A DNA stretch of 64,000 bases from NCBI RefSeq assembly GCF_014705705.1, contig NZ_JACXLD010000003.1:310001-374000 (forward strand), read 5' to 3'. This stretch comes from Spongiibacter pelagi (GTDB lineage Bacteria; Pseudomonadota; Gammaproteobacteria; Pseudomonadales; Spongiibacteraceae). Below the pieces are notes generated by a model. That model saw nothing but the letters and a program-made list of their open reading frames with translations, had not been told where the DNA came from and did no database searches. Shown here one piece after another: positions 1-8,539 of the stretch. The number at the start of each line of letters is the position of its first letter. The first letter of the stretch is position 1. The position numbers and the translations under genes were made by a program.

Positions 1-116
1 TCCGATATCTCTGCTCCTAGCTCGGTGAACAATGCTTCGATGTCGCGCCATTGGATATTGGCGCTTATAGGGCGAGCAAAGACTGCTTCCAGAGTTTTCT
101 GGTGCTTGCGCTTCAT
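1..116 (-). CDS. hicA: HicA-family toxin, N-terminal part (cut by the window edge)
   Basis: The reading frame starts with ATG at 116 on the minus strand and runs off the left edge, giving about 38 residues beginning MKRKHQKTLEAVFARPIS. The pattern of a short basic start, an ArPIS-like stretch and a W-R-D-I-E-A-L-F-x-E-L-G-A-E segment is what I know from HicA toxins of the YcfA family. These are small double-stranded-RNA-binding-fold mRNA interferases. The catalytic histidine region lies outside the window, as would a downstream hicB antitoxin. A 7-base inverted repeat sits just upstream of the start. Family assignment rests on the N-terminus alone. Confidence 0.7.
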   Translation of the reverse strand, partial: MKRKHQKTLEAVFARPISANIQWRDIEALFTELGAEIS

Positions 117-122
117 ATCTGA

Positions 123-145
123 ATGGTACCGTTTATTAGTACCAT
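123..145. promoter_or_regulatory. Inverted repeat upstream of hicA, candidate operator
   Basis: ATGGTAC at 123-129 and GTACCAT at 139-145 form a perfect 7-base inverted repeat with a 9-base spacer, ending 7 bases from the hicA start codon. HicB antitoxins, often with a C-terminal DNA-binding domain, typically repress their own operon at such palindromes. The operator role is inferred from position and symmetry. Confidence 0.5.
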
Positions 146-191
146 GTCAAGAAATGCAAATAGCCGTTTGAATTGAGCGCAGTGCTCAAAT

Positions 192-2501
192 TCAAAAATT
201 GACTACGGCTTGTACTGAATAAGTTCTTGGTGGCGCTAGGCTGGGTTGCACACCGTAATCGGTGACAAAAATACCATTGGTATAAAACTCATCCAGAAGG
301 TTTTTTACACTGCCGGTAATCCTTAAATCCCAAGGGGAGTACAAGAAGCTGACACGCGCACCGACCAGCCAATACTCGTCTTGCACGGTGTTTTGCCGAT
401 TGCTGGGTTCGTAGTAGAAGCTGTCGGTATAGTAAGCGTCGATGGTCGTTTCAATTTCGCCGTTGCTTAGTCCCCAGGTTTTGCTTAACGCGATATTGCC
501 GCTGACTTCCGGTGAGCGAATCACTTGGTTGCCGGTAAAATTGAGATCTTCTTGGAAATTACCGTCGTCATCAAAGCCGGAAGCATTGTCAAAATCCAGG
601 TACTCGCTGTCGAGGTAAGACATTCCCCCGCTGAGAACGAGGTTGTCGATCAACTTGGGGAGCAGCACCACCATGCCATCAAATTCGGCGCCTCGAATTT
701 TTGCGGCGCCAGCATTTTGAAAGGCGATAACACCGCCGGCAAACAGAGAGATGTAAGGGGTTTGTAAATTGGCTAAGTCGTAGTCAAAGACGGCGGCATT
801 GAACCTTACCGTCCCATCGAAAAAGGTACTCTTCATACCCAGTTCCCAAGCGGTAATCTCCTCCTGTGCAACATAGTCCGGCTCGTCGTAAATGGCCACG
901 GTATTGTAGGCGGCGGATTTAACTGCCTCTTGCCATGAGAGGTAGAACAGCATGTCTTGTTCTAAGGGACGAAACTCGAATGACACCTTGGGAGAGAAGC
1001 TTTTTTGCTCGTCTCGCGCTGGATGGGGGTTGCCATCACTGTCTGTGGCGCGATTACTATTGTCTGCAATTTGAGTTTGACTACCATCTTGATTGTTCAA
1101 ACCTACGGTTGATCTGTAGATATATTTTTCTTCTACTTGCTGCCTGGCTCCAAGGGTAATGTCCAGCCAGTCGGTTAGGGTAAAGGTGGTCTGTGCAAAG
1201 AACGCGTAGGAATCGGTTCCGGTCAGGCCTGACAGGTTAATGGCGCCATCGACGCCGAGAACATTGGCTTGATTCAGGATGTTTGTGAAGGCGTCTGGAA
1301 GCTGAATTCCCGCGAGCTGGCCGGCACCGAGATCAATGCCATTAACAATAAAATTAAGGGTTTCAAAACCGTTAACGCCTTCAAAATAATATCCACCCAC
1401 GATCCACTGCATCCAGCTTGGCCCTGACTCTCCATTCGACAGAAGTTGAATCTCAGCCGACTGTGCGTCGATATATTGGCTGGGCGTGTCGAAGGTGGAA
1501 ATGGCTTCGGGTGAACCGTCAAAATCCCTGACGCCTGCGGTATCCATCCGCTGGTCGCTACCGACAAGTTTGATGTCGAACCAAGGCGTATTCAGTTTGA
1601 TATCACCGTAATACACGGTGTTGTCTTCGGTTTGCGTGTACACGGGGGCATCGATTGAGCCTTTATAACCAGTCTGCGCCTCAATGCCATTGAGTCTTCC
1701 CAGTTCTGATGGGTCGGCATTAAACGCGACATTCGCCCCGGCACCGTTCAGCCTGAGTTTGAATGTGGCCAGATTAATATCTACATAATCGCTGGGTTGC
1801 CAGCGCGCTTTTATTCGATAGCCGCGCGTTCTGTCTTTGGGAAACGGATCTTTATCCAGTCCCCGCGTTCCTTCATAGAGCAGGTCGGTGACTTGATACA
1901 TCGCTGATAGATTGATGGCAAATGAGTCAGTAATTGGAATATTGGTATACAGGCGGTCTAACTGGTAGTTATACGATCCGCGATTAGACAAGAACTCGCC
2001 GTAAAACTCGTCAAAGTCCGGGTCCTTGGTGTGTACGTTGATGGCTCCACCTGTGGCATTACGCCCAAACAGGGTGCCTTGGGGGCCTTTGAGTACTTCA
2101 ATTCGCTCTACGGCGCCAAAGTTTTGCGCAAGGTTAGAGGCAAAGGGGTAATAGATGTCGTCAATATAGGTTGCCACGCTGGGATCAGCCGCCGTTACCG
2201 CATCTGTTCCCACGCCCCTGAGGAAGGTCACCACATAACTGACCTGAGAGGTCACATTCAAGCCCGGTGTGATGCGCTGAAGATCGGTTTGTTCGGTGAT
2301 GCCCATGGCGTCTAGTCGGTCACCACTAAACGCCAATACTGCCAGCGGCACATCCTGAACATCTTGCTCCCGCTTTTGTGAGGTGACGATCACTTCTTCA
2401 ATTAATCGGTTTTTAACGGGGGCTGGGTTCTGGGCTAGCACATCACTACAAAACAGGCTTACAACAGCCGCGAAAGCGCTGGTCGACTTGAATACTCTCA
2501 T
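192..2501 (-). CDS. TonB-dependent outer membrane receptor 1
   Basis: A TonB-dependent receptor that would import a bulky substrate through the outer membrane using ExbBD-TonB energy. After a Sec signal peptide (hydrophobic stretch ending near VLAQ) come a TonB-box-like EEVIVTSQKR segment, the plug domain with GPQGTLFGRNATGGA, and a long barrel ending in a terminal aromatic, VNF. I place the start at 2501 (MRVFKS). It has GAGG seven bases upstream and gives a compact signal peptide. A GTG at 2561 would add 20 polar residues without a clear ribosome site. It is a close paralogue of the next receptor (same plug wording: RITPGLNV, FLRGVGTDA, DPSVATYID), so the pair looks like a tandem duplication. 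The substrate is not evident. Confidence 0.93.
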   Translation of the reverse strand: MRVFKSTSAFAAVVSLFCSDVLAQNPAPVKNRLIEEVIVTSQKREQDVQDVPLAVLAFSGDRLDAMGITEQTDLQRITPGLNVTSQVSYVVTFLRGVGTDAVTAADPSVATYIDDIYYPFASNLAQNFGAVERIEVLKGPQGTLFGRNATGGAINVHTKDPDFDEFYGEFLSNRGSYNYQLDRLYTNIPITDSFAINLSAMYQVTDLLYEGTRGLDKDPFPKDRTRGYRIKARWQPSDYVDINLATFKLRLNGAGANVAFNADPSELGRLNGIEAQTGYKGSIDAPVYTQTEDNTVYYGDIKLNTPWFDIKLVGSDQRMDTAGVRDFDGSPEAISTFDTPSQYIDAQSAEIQLLSNGESGPSWMQWIVGGYYFEGVNGFETLNFIVNGIDLGAGQLAGIQLPDAFTNILNQANVLGVDGAINLSGLTGTDSYAFFAQTTFTLTDWLDITLGARQQVEEKYIYRSTVGLNNQDGSQTQIADNSNRATDSDGNPHPARDEQKSFSPKVSFEFRPLEQDMLFYLSWQEAVKSAAYNTVAIYDEPDYVAQEEITAWELGMKSTFFDGTVRFNAAVFDYDLANLQTPYISLFAGGVIAFQNAGAAKIRGAEFDGMVVLLPKLIDNLVLSGGMSYLDSEYLDFDNASGFDDDGNFQEDLNFTGNQVIRSPEVSGNIALSKTWGLSNGEIETTIDAYYTDSFYYEPSNRQNTVQDEYWLVGARVSFLYSPWDLRITGSVKNLLDEFYTNGIFVTDYGVQPSLAPPRTYSVQAVVNF

Positions 2502-2662
2502 CCACATACCTCGGCGTTTATTAACATTATTATCTTGCGGGCCCTGCGATTTTTTATTCACAGGGAAGTGTCACTCTAGCGCAAAATGAGAATAAATACT
2601 CGTATATTAAAGTGTGTGTAATTGGTGGTGAGGGATGGGGTTGGAGATGGGGTTAGAGATTT

Positions 2663-2684
2663 AAAAAAGCCGCCCTTGGGCGGC
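2663..2684 (-). terminator. Rho-independent terminator downstream of receptor 2
   Basis: Read on the minus strand, GCCGCCC-AA-GGGCGGC is followed by TTTTTT. It lies 27 bases beyond the stop of the receptor at 2711-5074, so receptor 1 probably has its own promoter in the 2502-2662 gap. Confidence 0.85.
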
Positions 2685-2710
2685 ATATTCATTTCAGGCT
2701 TACGAGAAAA

Positions 2711-5074
2711 TCAGAAGTTCCAGAGCATTTGTAAGCTGTAGGATTTAGGTGCAGATAAAGTCGCCTGAGTTCCCCAGTCAGAGGCAAAGAAGCCAGTGAA
2801 GTAGCGCTCGTCTGTGAGGTTTCTTACGCCTGCGGTAACACGCAAATCCCAATCTTCATACAGGTAGCTTACGCGGCTGCCGAGTAACCAATAGGCCTCT
2901 TGGTGTGAGGCTTCACGGTTGCTGGCTTCAAAGTAAAATTCATCTGAATAGTAGGCATCGAACGCCACTTCAAATGGCCCGCCCCAGAAATCCCAAGTTT
3001 TGCTCAAAGACAGGTTACCGGTGAGTTCGGGCGTGCGAATAACCCGGTTGCCAGTGTAGTTGGCATCACCATTTTGGAAGCTGCCATCTTCGGCATAGCC
3101 GTAGGCATTGTCGAAGTCTTCATAGACCGCATCCAAATAGGCGGCGCCGCCCAGCAGCACCAAATTATCAAACCACTGGGGCAGAATCGGCATGACTACA
3201 TCGAATTCGGCGCCCTGAATTTTAGCGGCACCGGCGTTTTGGAAGCTGATAATGCCGCCGGCGAAGGTAGACAGATAATAGGTTTGCAGATTCTTCACGC
3301 TGTAGTCGAAGATTGCGGCGTTCAATTGAATCAGGCCATCAAAGAAGTTGGTTTTAATCCCCAGCTCATAGGCGGTCAGTTCTTCTGGCGCAACATAGTC
3401 GGGCTCTTCGGTAATGGCGACCGTGTTGTAGGTAGCGGCCTTGATGGCTTTTTGCCATGACAAATAAATCATGGTGTCGTCATCGAAGGGACGCATTTGC
3501 AACGAGACTTTAGGGGTAAAGTCTTTTTGAATGTCGTGAGCCGGGTAGGGGTTGCCGTTACTGTCGGTGGCCGAGTTGCTTTGATCGGCAACTTCGATGC
3601 GGCCATTGCCGGTATCCAGCCCTACCGTGGAAGAAACAATAAAGCGTTCTTCTTCCTGATAACGGCCGCCCAAGGTCAGATCCAGCCAATCGGTCAGATT
3701 GAAGGTTGCTTGGGCAAACGCCGCACGAGATTCGGTGCCAACTAGACCCGTCAGATCAAATGCGCCACTGGGTAAATTATTCATGGTGGCGGTGTTTAAT
3801 AAATTAACCAGCGCCGCTGGTAACTGTATGCCGCTAATAGTGCCTTGAGTGAGATCGAGGCCTAAAAGTTGGAAGTCGACCTCGCCAAAACCCTGCTCGG
3901 CTTGGAAGTAGAACGCGCCCAAAATCCACTCCATCCAGTCTGGGCCCCATTCGCCGTTAGACAGAATCTGCAATTCTGCCGACTGCGCGTCAATGTATTG
4001 ATCTGGAGTGTTCAGAATGGCGATAGGTTGTGGTGAGCCGTCGAGATCGCGAATCCCTTTGGTATCCATGCGCTGATCGCTACCCAAAAGTTTTACAGTG
4101 AACCACGGCGCCAGGTATTCCATCGAGCCGTAAATCACTTCATTGGGATTGGTTTCGTTTAGCACCTCGGCATCAATTTCACCGTAGTAGCCAGTTTGTG
4201 GTTCGATGCCAAAAACTTGAGATCCAACAAAGTCAGACGGCTCATTGTTGTAGCTGATGGTGCCCGCGCCCAGATACATTTCCAGATGCGACATGGCCAG
4301 ATTAATGTCGAGATTTTCTGTGGGTTGCGCGCGGAATTTCAGGCGATAACCCCAGGCGCGGTCACCGTGCAGATCGCGACTGGCATTGTCGTGTTTGCCC
4401 TCGTAGAAACCATCAGATTCGGTGTACAGCGCACTGGCGCTAATGGCCACGGTTTCGCCTAGAGGGATATTCAAATGCAAGCGGCCCTGAGTGGTATTAA
4501 AGCTGCTTTGCTCTGCCAGTGCCTCACCCCAGAAACCATCGAACTCTGGATTTTTAGTGTAAATGGCGATGGCGCCGCCGGTGGCGTTACGACCAAACAG
4601 CGTGCCCTGTGGGCCCTTCAAAACTTCAATGCGATCCACCGCGCCAAAGTTTTGCGCAAGGTTTGAAGAGAAGGGGTAGTAGATGCCGTCGATATAGGTG
4701 GCGACACTGGGGTCGGCGGCAATACTGGCATCGGTACCGACACCGCGCAGGAAGGTAATGGTATAGCTCACCTGCTCAGTGACGTTTAAGCCGGGAGTGA
4801 TGCGTTGCAATTCAATCTGGTCGGTAATGCCGAGTGCGTCGAGTTTTTCTGCAGAAAAGGCCTGCAGCGAAATCGGAACATCTTGCACATTTTCAGTACG
4901 CTTCTGAGCGGTAACCACCACTTCTTCCATCAGGCGCGACTGGGTTTTGGGGGCGGCCTTACTTGGCGCGAAATCCTCGTCCTGAGCGTGAGCTGTTTGA
5001 CTGCCAAGCGTCAGTGCAAGGCATTGGGCAGCAATAAAAACAGCCAGCGGTTTCTGCTGTGGTTTGCGAATCAT
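2711..5074 (-). CDS. TonB-dependent outer membrane receptor 2
   Basis: A 787-residue TonB-dependent receptor. The signal peptide MIRKPQQK...AHA is followed by an EEVVVTAQKR TonB-box-like segment, a plug with the RITPGLNV, FLRGVGTDA and GPQGTLFGRNATGGA motifs, and a barrel ending LWNF. It is highly similar along its length to receptor 1 immediately downstream, including the barrel segments YLSWQ(K/E)A and FQNAGAAKI(R/Q)GAEFD. This suggests duplication with divergence of ligand specificity. The substrate is unknown. The family is common in degraders of steroids, terpenes and other hydrophobic compounds, which fits the rest of the window. Confidence 0.94.
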   Translation of the reverse strand: MIRKPQQKPLAVFIAAQCLALTLGSQTAHAQDEDFAPSKAAPKTQSRLMEEVVVTAQKRTENVQDVPISLQAFSAEKLDALGITDQIELQRITPGLNVTEQVSYTITFLRGVGTDASIAADPSVATYIDGIYYPFSSNLAQNFGAVDRIEVLKGPQGTLFGRNATGGAIAIYTKNPEFDGFWGEALAEQSSFNTTQGRLHLNIPLGETVAISASALYTESDGFYEGKHDNASRDLHGDRAWGYRLKFRAQPTENLDINLAMSHLEMYLGAGTISYNNEPSDFVGSQVFGIEPQTGYYGEIDAEVLNETNPNEVIYGSMEYLAPWFTVKLLGSDQRMDTKGIRDLDGSPQPIAILNTPDQYIDAQSAELQILSNGEWGPDWMEWILGAFYFQAEQGFGEVDFQLLGLDLTQGTISGIQLPAALVNLLNTATMNNLPSGAFDLTGLVGTESRAAFAQATFNLTDWLDLTLGGRYQEEERFIVSSTVGLDTGNGRIEVADQSNSATDSNGNPYPAHDIQKDFTPKVSLQMRPFDDDTMIYLSWQKAIKAATYNTVAITEEPDYVAPEELTAYELGIKTNFFDGLIQLNAAIFDYSVKNLQTYYLSTFAGGIISFQNAGAAKIQGAEFDVVMPILPQWFDNLVLLGGAAYLDAVYEDFDNAYGYAEDGSFQNGDANYTGNRVIRTPELTGNLSLSKTWDFWGGPFEVAFDAYYSDEFYFEASNREASHQEAYWLLGSRVSYLYEDWDLRVTAGVRNLTDERYFTGFFASDWGTQATLSAPKSYSLQMLWNF

Positions 5075-5305
5075 GGGCGTGTACCTGTTGAAGCGGCGAC
5101 CTTGGGTAGATCGCAGATTTTCTGATTATTGGAATTGGCATTATCGGCAATGAATTTTTATCGGCAAGGCTTTAACAACAATGGTGTCGTCGGCTAACCA
5201 AATCTGCCATCTCGAAACTAAATTTATGGGCCGCTTACATTTGGATAGCGTCGGTCCGTGGGCTATTTTGGCAGCGCTTTTCCCTATAGTTTTCATGTGG
5301 TACAG

Positions 5306-5315
5306 TGTGCGCACA
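5306..5315. promoter_or_regulatory. TGTGCGCACA palindrome upstream of the DUF1778/GNAT pair, candidate operator
   Basis: A perfect 10-base palindrome lies 15 bases upstream of the antitoxin start, with TATAGT at 5285-5290 and TACAGT at 5301-5306 nearby as possible promoter hexamers. DUF1778 antitoxins are ribbon-helix-helix repressors that autoregulate at short palindromes. The assignment is positional inference. Confidence 0.4.
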
Positions 5316-5330
5316 AATAGAGGAAAGGAA

Positions 5331-5603
5331 ATGGCTACCACGACTACGTTGAATATTCGTACTACCACGGATGTTAAGCGCCTTATTCAACAGGCTGCTG
5401 AAATCGTGGGTAGTAACAAATCAGAATTTGCCATTCAGGCTGCTCAAGAGAAAGCCCGTGAAGTGCTGCTTGACCGCGTGCATTTTGCACTCTCCGATGA
5501 GCAGATGGAGCGATTCAACAACATTTGTGACCAACCGCTGCCGGCATCATCTAGAAAGAGTGTTGAACGCCTGCTTTCTCGTAAGGCACCATGGGAAAGC
5601 TGA
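5331..5603 (+). CDS. DUF1778 (TacA-like) antitoxin
   Basis: A 90-residue protein of the DUF1778 family, the ribbon-helix-helix antitoxin of TacAT-type modules. It would bind DNA with its N-terminal beta strand (TLNIRTTTDVKRLIQQAA) and neutralise the acetyltransferase toxin with its C-terminal tail, which ends in the characteristic RKAPWE. The ATG at 5331 is preceded by AGGAAAGGAA. The same frame is open for 50 codons upstream, but those residues do not match the family. The stop overlaps the start of the next gene by 13 bases, which indicates translational coupling. Membership is clear from size, N-terminal pattern and partner. Confidence 0.9.
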   Translation: MATTTTLNIRTTTDVKRLIQQAAEIVGSNKSEFAIQAAQEKAREVLLDRVHFALSDEQMERFNNICDQPLPASSRKSVERLLSRKAPWES

Positions 5604-6076
5604 AATATTACCCCCCGCGAATCCTTGAGGACGCATTTGTATTAGACGAGTTCTCTTGTGCCCAGCCATCCCTTGATGATTGGTTAAAAAAAAGAGCGCG
5701 TAAAAACAATAAGACCGGCGCATCCAGAGTCTATGCCGTGACTTGTGGCCCCAGAAATGTTGTCGCTTATTACTCGCTAAGTGCGGGTTCGGTTTCACAT
5801 TCCATTTCCCCCGGACGCATAAAGCGGAATATGCCAGAACCCATACCTATCGCAGTGCTTGGCCGTTTGGTGGTTGATTCAAGTCACGCTGGAAAAGGTC
5901 TTGGCGCAGGGATGCTAAAAGATGCCTTGTTGCGTAGTCAGCGTATTGCTGAACAAATGGGTATACGAGCCCTGCTCTGTCACGCCATAGATAACGCTGC
6001 CATGGAGTTCTACAAATACCATGGCTTCATTGAATCACCTATTGAACCAAGAACGATGATGATGCCACTTGCCTGA
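5591..6076 (+). CDS. GNAT acetyltransferase toxin (TacT-like)
   Basis: A 161-residue GCN5-related N-acetyltransferase. Toxins of this class acetylate the amino group of charged tRNAs and block translation. The acetyl-CoA loop is visible as LGRLVVDSSHAGKGLGAGML. The C-terminal FYKYHGF contains the tyrosine position conserved in TacT/AtaT enzymes. The N-terminal DEFSCAQPSLDDWLKKRA matches the substrate-side region of the family. The gene overlaps the antitoxin gene by 13 bases. The pair sits between a TonB receptor and RoxA-like gene A and is probably an independent addiction module. Confidence 0.9.
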   Translation: MGKLKYYPPRILEDAFVLDEFSCAQPSLDDWLKKRARKNNKTGASRVYAVTCGPRNVVAYYSLSAGSVSHSISPGRIKRNMPEPIPIAVLGRLVVDSSHAGKGLGAGMLKDALLRSQRIAEQMGIRALLCHAIDNAAMEFYKYHGFIESPIEPRTMMMPLA

Positions 6077-6148
6077 ATCGCGCAGTAAGACTTTCCACGC
6101 ACTGGGAACGGTCTGATCTCACACAGGAAAAGTGGGGTAGAGCGGGAT

Positions 6149-6172
6149 AAAAAAGGCCTCCCGAGGGAGGCC
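6149..6172 (-). terminator. Rho-independent terminator of RoxA-like gene A
   Basis: On the minus strand GGCCTCCC-TC-GGGAGGCC is followed by TTTTTT, 32 bases past the stop codon of gene A. Confidence 0.88.
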
Positions 6173-6204
6173 AAACCAAATAAGAACTGGGTTTACGATT
6201 GTTC

Positions 6205-8271
6205 TTACAGTGTTTTTAAGTACTCAATAATTGCATAGCGCTCGGCATCGGTCAGAACGGCGGTAAACTCGTGGCCGCCATTGCCTTGGCTGTACAGATG
6301 GCTGTTATAAATCTTGCGATTTTCCATATGCTCATTGGTCACAATCGGCGGGTAATCAATATTCCATGCGCCGGTCATATTGCCGTAGGCGATGTTTTTC
6401 ATCTGCTGCGGATAGGGCGTGTTGTCGATATTAAATGGGTCGCAGTTGTAGAACGGCGTGACCATTGGCGGGTAGGCGTTGCACTGAATCTTGTCGTACT
6501 TCCAGCCCATTTTTTGGCTGTCGTAAGCGCGTTGCAGATTGGTGTCGAAACCCATTACCACGGTCGATGCTGAACCTGCAGGAGCCGGTGCCGATTTGCG
6601 ACGCCAGATCGGGTGACGATCTTGTGGTTTCAAAATTTCCCATACGGTGGGAACAGAACCGTTGTGCAGGTAGGGTGCCGAGGCCCAAACACCGTAAAGG
6701 GGTTGTGCCAGATAACCAATTTCACGGTCGCCACGAATCCGTTCTTGACCTTGTGGGCCGCAATCAAATCCCTGTGGCGCACCTTTGGTGGGTGGGTAGC
6801 CAAAGAAATTATCCGCTCCGGCTTGCTGCATACCTTCGGTATTGGTCAGCACGCGGCGTTCGTCGGTGCCAATAATCTCCAGCGGCACAATATAGCCCGC
6901 CATACCTTCTAGGCGTGGATCGCTCAGGTAATCCTCGTTATTGACATAGCGCGGAGCGTAAGCGCCGTGACAGCTGGCGCAAGAACCATTGCCTTCGGGT
7001 TGGCGAACGGCGTTGTTGCGCGACTCATCCCACATATTGAGTTCGTGGAACAGCACGGCGCCTTGTTCAGCCAGTTCGGTATTAACCGGCATTGGATATT
7101 TTGGCGCTTTAAGGCTCTCTACCCAGCGGTTAATTTGCGGGCCGTGTTCGCGCATCCAGCTTTGGCCTTCTGCGCCCAGTGGGCCGGAAGAGCCGCCAAA
7201 CAATCCGAAGAACGGTGCATAAAATACCGAGTCGACACGCGGCGCATCCATAGGGAATAAGCCGTCGACAAATTTCAGTGGGCGGTGCCCCATATTCCAC
7301 CAGTTAGGTGAATCCATGCTACCGGTAGAGCCGGACTGGGAAATCTGCATAAAACTGTAGGGGTTTGGGAAACCTTCCATCGGGAAAAGGAAGGCGATAT
7401 TCACCGCGCTGGCATTATTGGTGCCGCGTGTTTGAGTCAGATTGAGCGGAGTAACGCCGGAGGCCATATAGCCCAACGGATACATATCCCGCAGGAACAG
7501 GTTAAGATCGGTGGCACTGGAGCCGCCAAACAAAAAGCCCAAATCATCGCCATCGGCCTTGCTGCCCACTTCACCGCTGTGACAACCATTGCACGTTACG
7601 CCGATACGGCCGCTCCATGAGCCATCGGTTTCACGCAGTTGGGTAAACATTTCCGGGAGCTGTCCGCTACCGCCATTGGTTTGATTGGGATCTTCACCGG
7701 GCAGTGGGTAGGGGTTGCGCTCTTCATCCATACCGGTGCCGTAGCGATTGCTGACCAGCTCATCAAAATTGGCAGGACGTGCGGTATAACCACCCCAAAT
7801 AGTCCACAGCATATTGTACTGCTCGGCGGAGAAGGTGGAGATGCCGCCGGCCGATTCTGGGCCGCGATAATTATTACTGGCAAACAGAGCAGCAACATTT
7901 TCGCTGCCGGTATCCATCAGTTTTTCACCGGCGTACCACTGGCTGCGCAATTCACCACAGGTATTTGGGTCACTGTATTCCTGCACCGCTTCGGGGTCAG
8001 CGTGACACTCGGCCCAATAGGCGTTGAAGTGCACCGCCTTGCCGTTGCTGATGCCGGGCTGAACAAGCGAGCGCGGATCGGTTGGAACCAAGGTGTCATC
8101 GCTTTTTCCGTAGCAGTAATCCAGCATCGCCAAGCCGCCGCGCGAACTGCCTAGCAGGGCGTTGGGGTCGTCGTCATAAACAAAGGCGTTGGCAGTTAAA
8201 CTTGCGCTAAGGGTGGTAATGCTTAAGGCGGCACTCCTTAGTGTGGCATTCCTTAATATGCGGTATAGCAT
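6205..8271 (-). CDS. RoxA/RoxB-like dihaem c-type oxygenase, copy A (soluble periplasmic)
   Basis: An exported protein with two c-type haems. With the start at 8271 (ATG preceded by GGGAG) it has 688 residues. The longer frame from 8328 adds 19 non-signal residues. The Sec signal peptide ends near TANA, with no lipobox, unlike the six paralogues. The haem sites are C227NGCH and C431ASCH, 204 residues apart. RoxA, as I recall, has CSACH at 191 and CASCH at 390. Other family marks are GEDPNQTNGGSGQLP before haem 1, WWNMGHR at 324-330, YLHNGSVP with His536, and the C-terminal GHEF whose histidine may ligate haem 2. RoxA enzymes cleave polyisoprene double bonds with O2 at the N-terminal haem. The actual substrate here is unproven, and a MauG-like or peroxidase role is the alternative. 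It is the only minus-strand copy. Confidence 0.82.
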   Translation of the reverse strand: MLYRILRNATLRSAALSITTLSASLTANAFVYDDDPNALLGSSRGGLAMLDYCYGKSDDTLVPTDPRSLVQPGISNGKAVHFNAYWAECHADPEAVQEYSDPNTCGELRSQWYAGEKLMDTGSENVAALFASNNYRGPESAGGISTFSAEQYNMLWTIWGGYTARPANFDELVSNRYGTGMDEERNPYPLPGEDPNQTNGGSGQLPEMFTQLRETDGSWSGRIGVTCNGCHSGEVGSKADGDDLGFLFGGSSATDLNLFLRDMYPLGYMASGVTPLNLTQTRGTNNASAVNIAFLFPMEGFPNPYSFMQISQSGSTGSMDSPNWWNMGHRPLKFVDGLFPMDAPRVDSVFYAPFFGLFGGSSGPLGAEGQSWMREHGPQINRWVESLKAPKYPMPVNTELAEQGAVLFHELNMWDESRNNAVRQPEGNGSCASCHGAYAPRYVNNEDYLSDPRLEGMAGYIVPLEIIGTDERRVLTNTEGMQQAGADNFFGYPPTKGAPQGFDCGPQGQERIRGDREIGYLAQPLYGVWASAPYLHNGSVPTVWEILKPQDRHPIWRRKSAPAPAGSASTVVMGFDTNLQRAYDSQKMGWKYDKIQCNAYPPMVTPFYNCDPFNIDNTPYPQQMKNIAYGNMTGAWNIDYPPIVTNEHMENRKIYNSHLYSQGNGGHEFTAVLTDAERYAIIEYLKTL

Positions 8272-8493
8272 CGAAATTTCTCCCGGTTTGTCAGCACCCT
8301 GCACTGAGCGCCGTAACGCACTGTGCAAATTTTTTATGGTTTATTTTTCTGTCCGCTAAAGCGGTGGGAGATTATTAATTTGTCGCGGCGCAGAAAACAG
8401 CGCGTTGGATCACAATTGTTTTGCGATTAGAGAAGTGCTGTCAGTTAAAAACGAAAATAGGTTTTTACGGACAATGTCACAGTGGGGGATTTG

Positions 8494-8525
8494 GCCCGGC
8501 TGAGTGCATAAACAAGCCGGGCTTT
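8494..8525. terminator. GC-rich hairpin between mscS and gene A
   Basis: GCCCGGCT at 8494-8501 pairs with AGCCGGGC at 8515-8522. TTT follows on the plus strand, but there is no T-run on the minus strand, where the flanking genes lie. It is placed to end mscS transcription, but the missing U-tract makes it a weak candidate. Confidence 0.35.
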
Positions 8526-8539
8526 GATCGAGCTGAGGT

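Noticed and set aside
5181-5330. An N-terminal extension of 50 residues on the DUF1778 antitoxin
   Set aside because: The family begins at the MATTTTLNIR segment, and a strong ribosome site lies just before ATG 5331.
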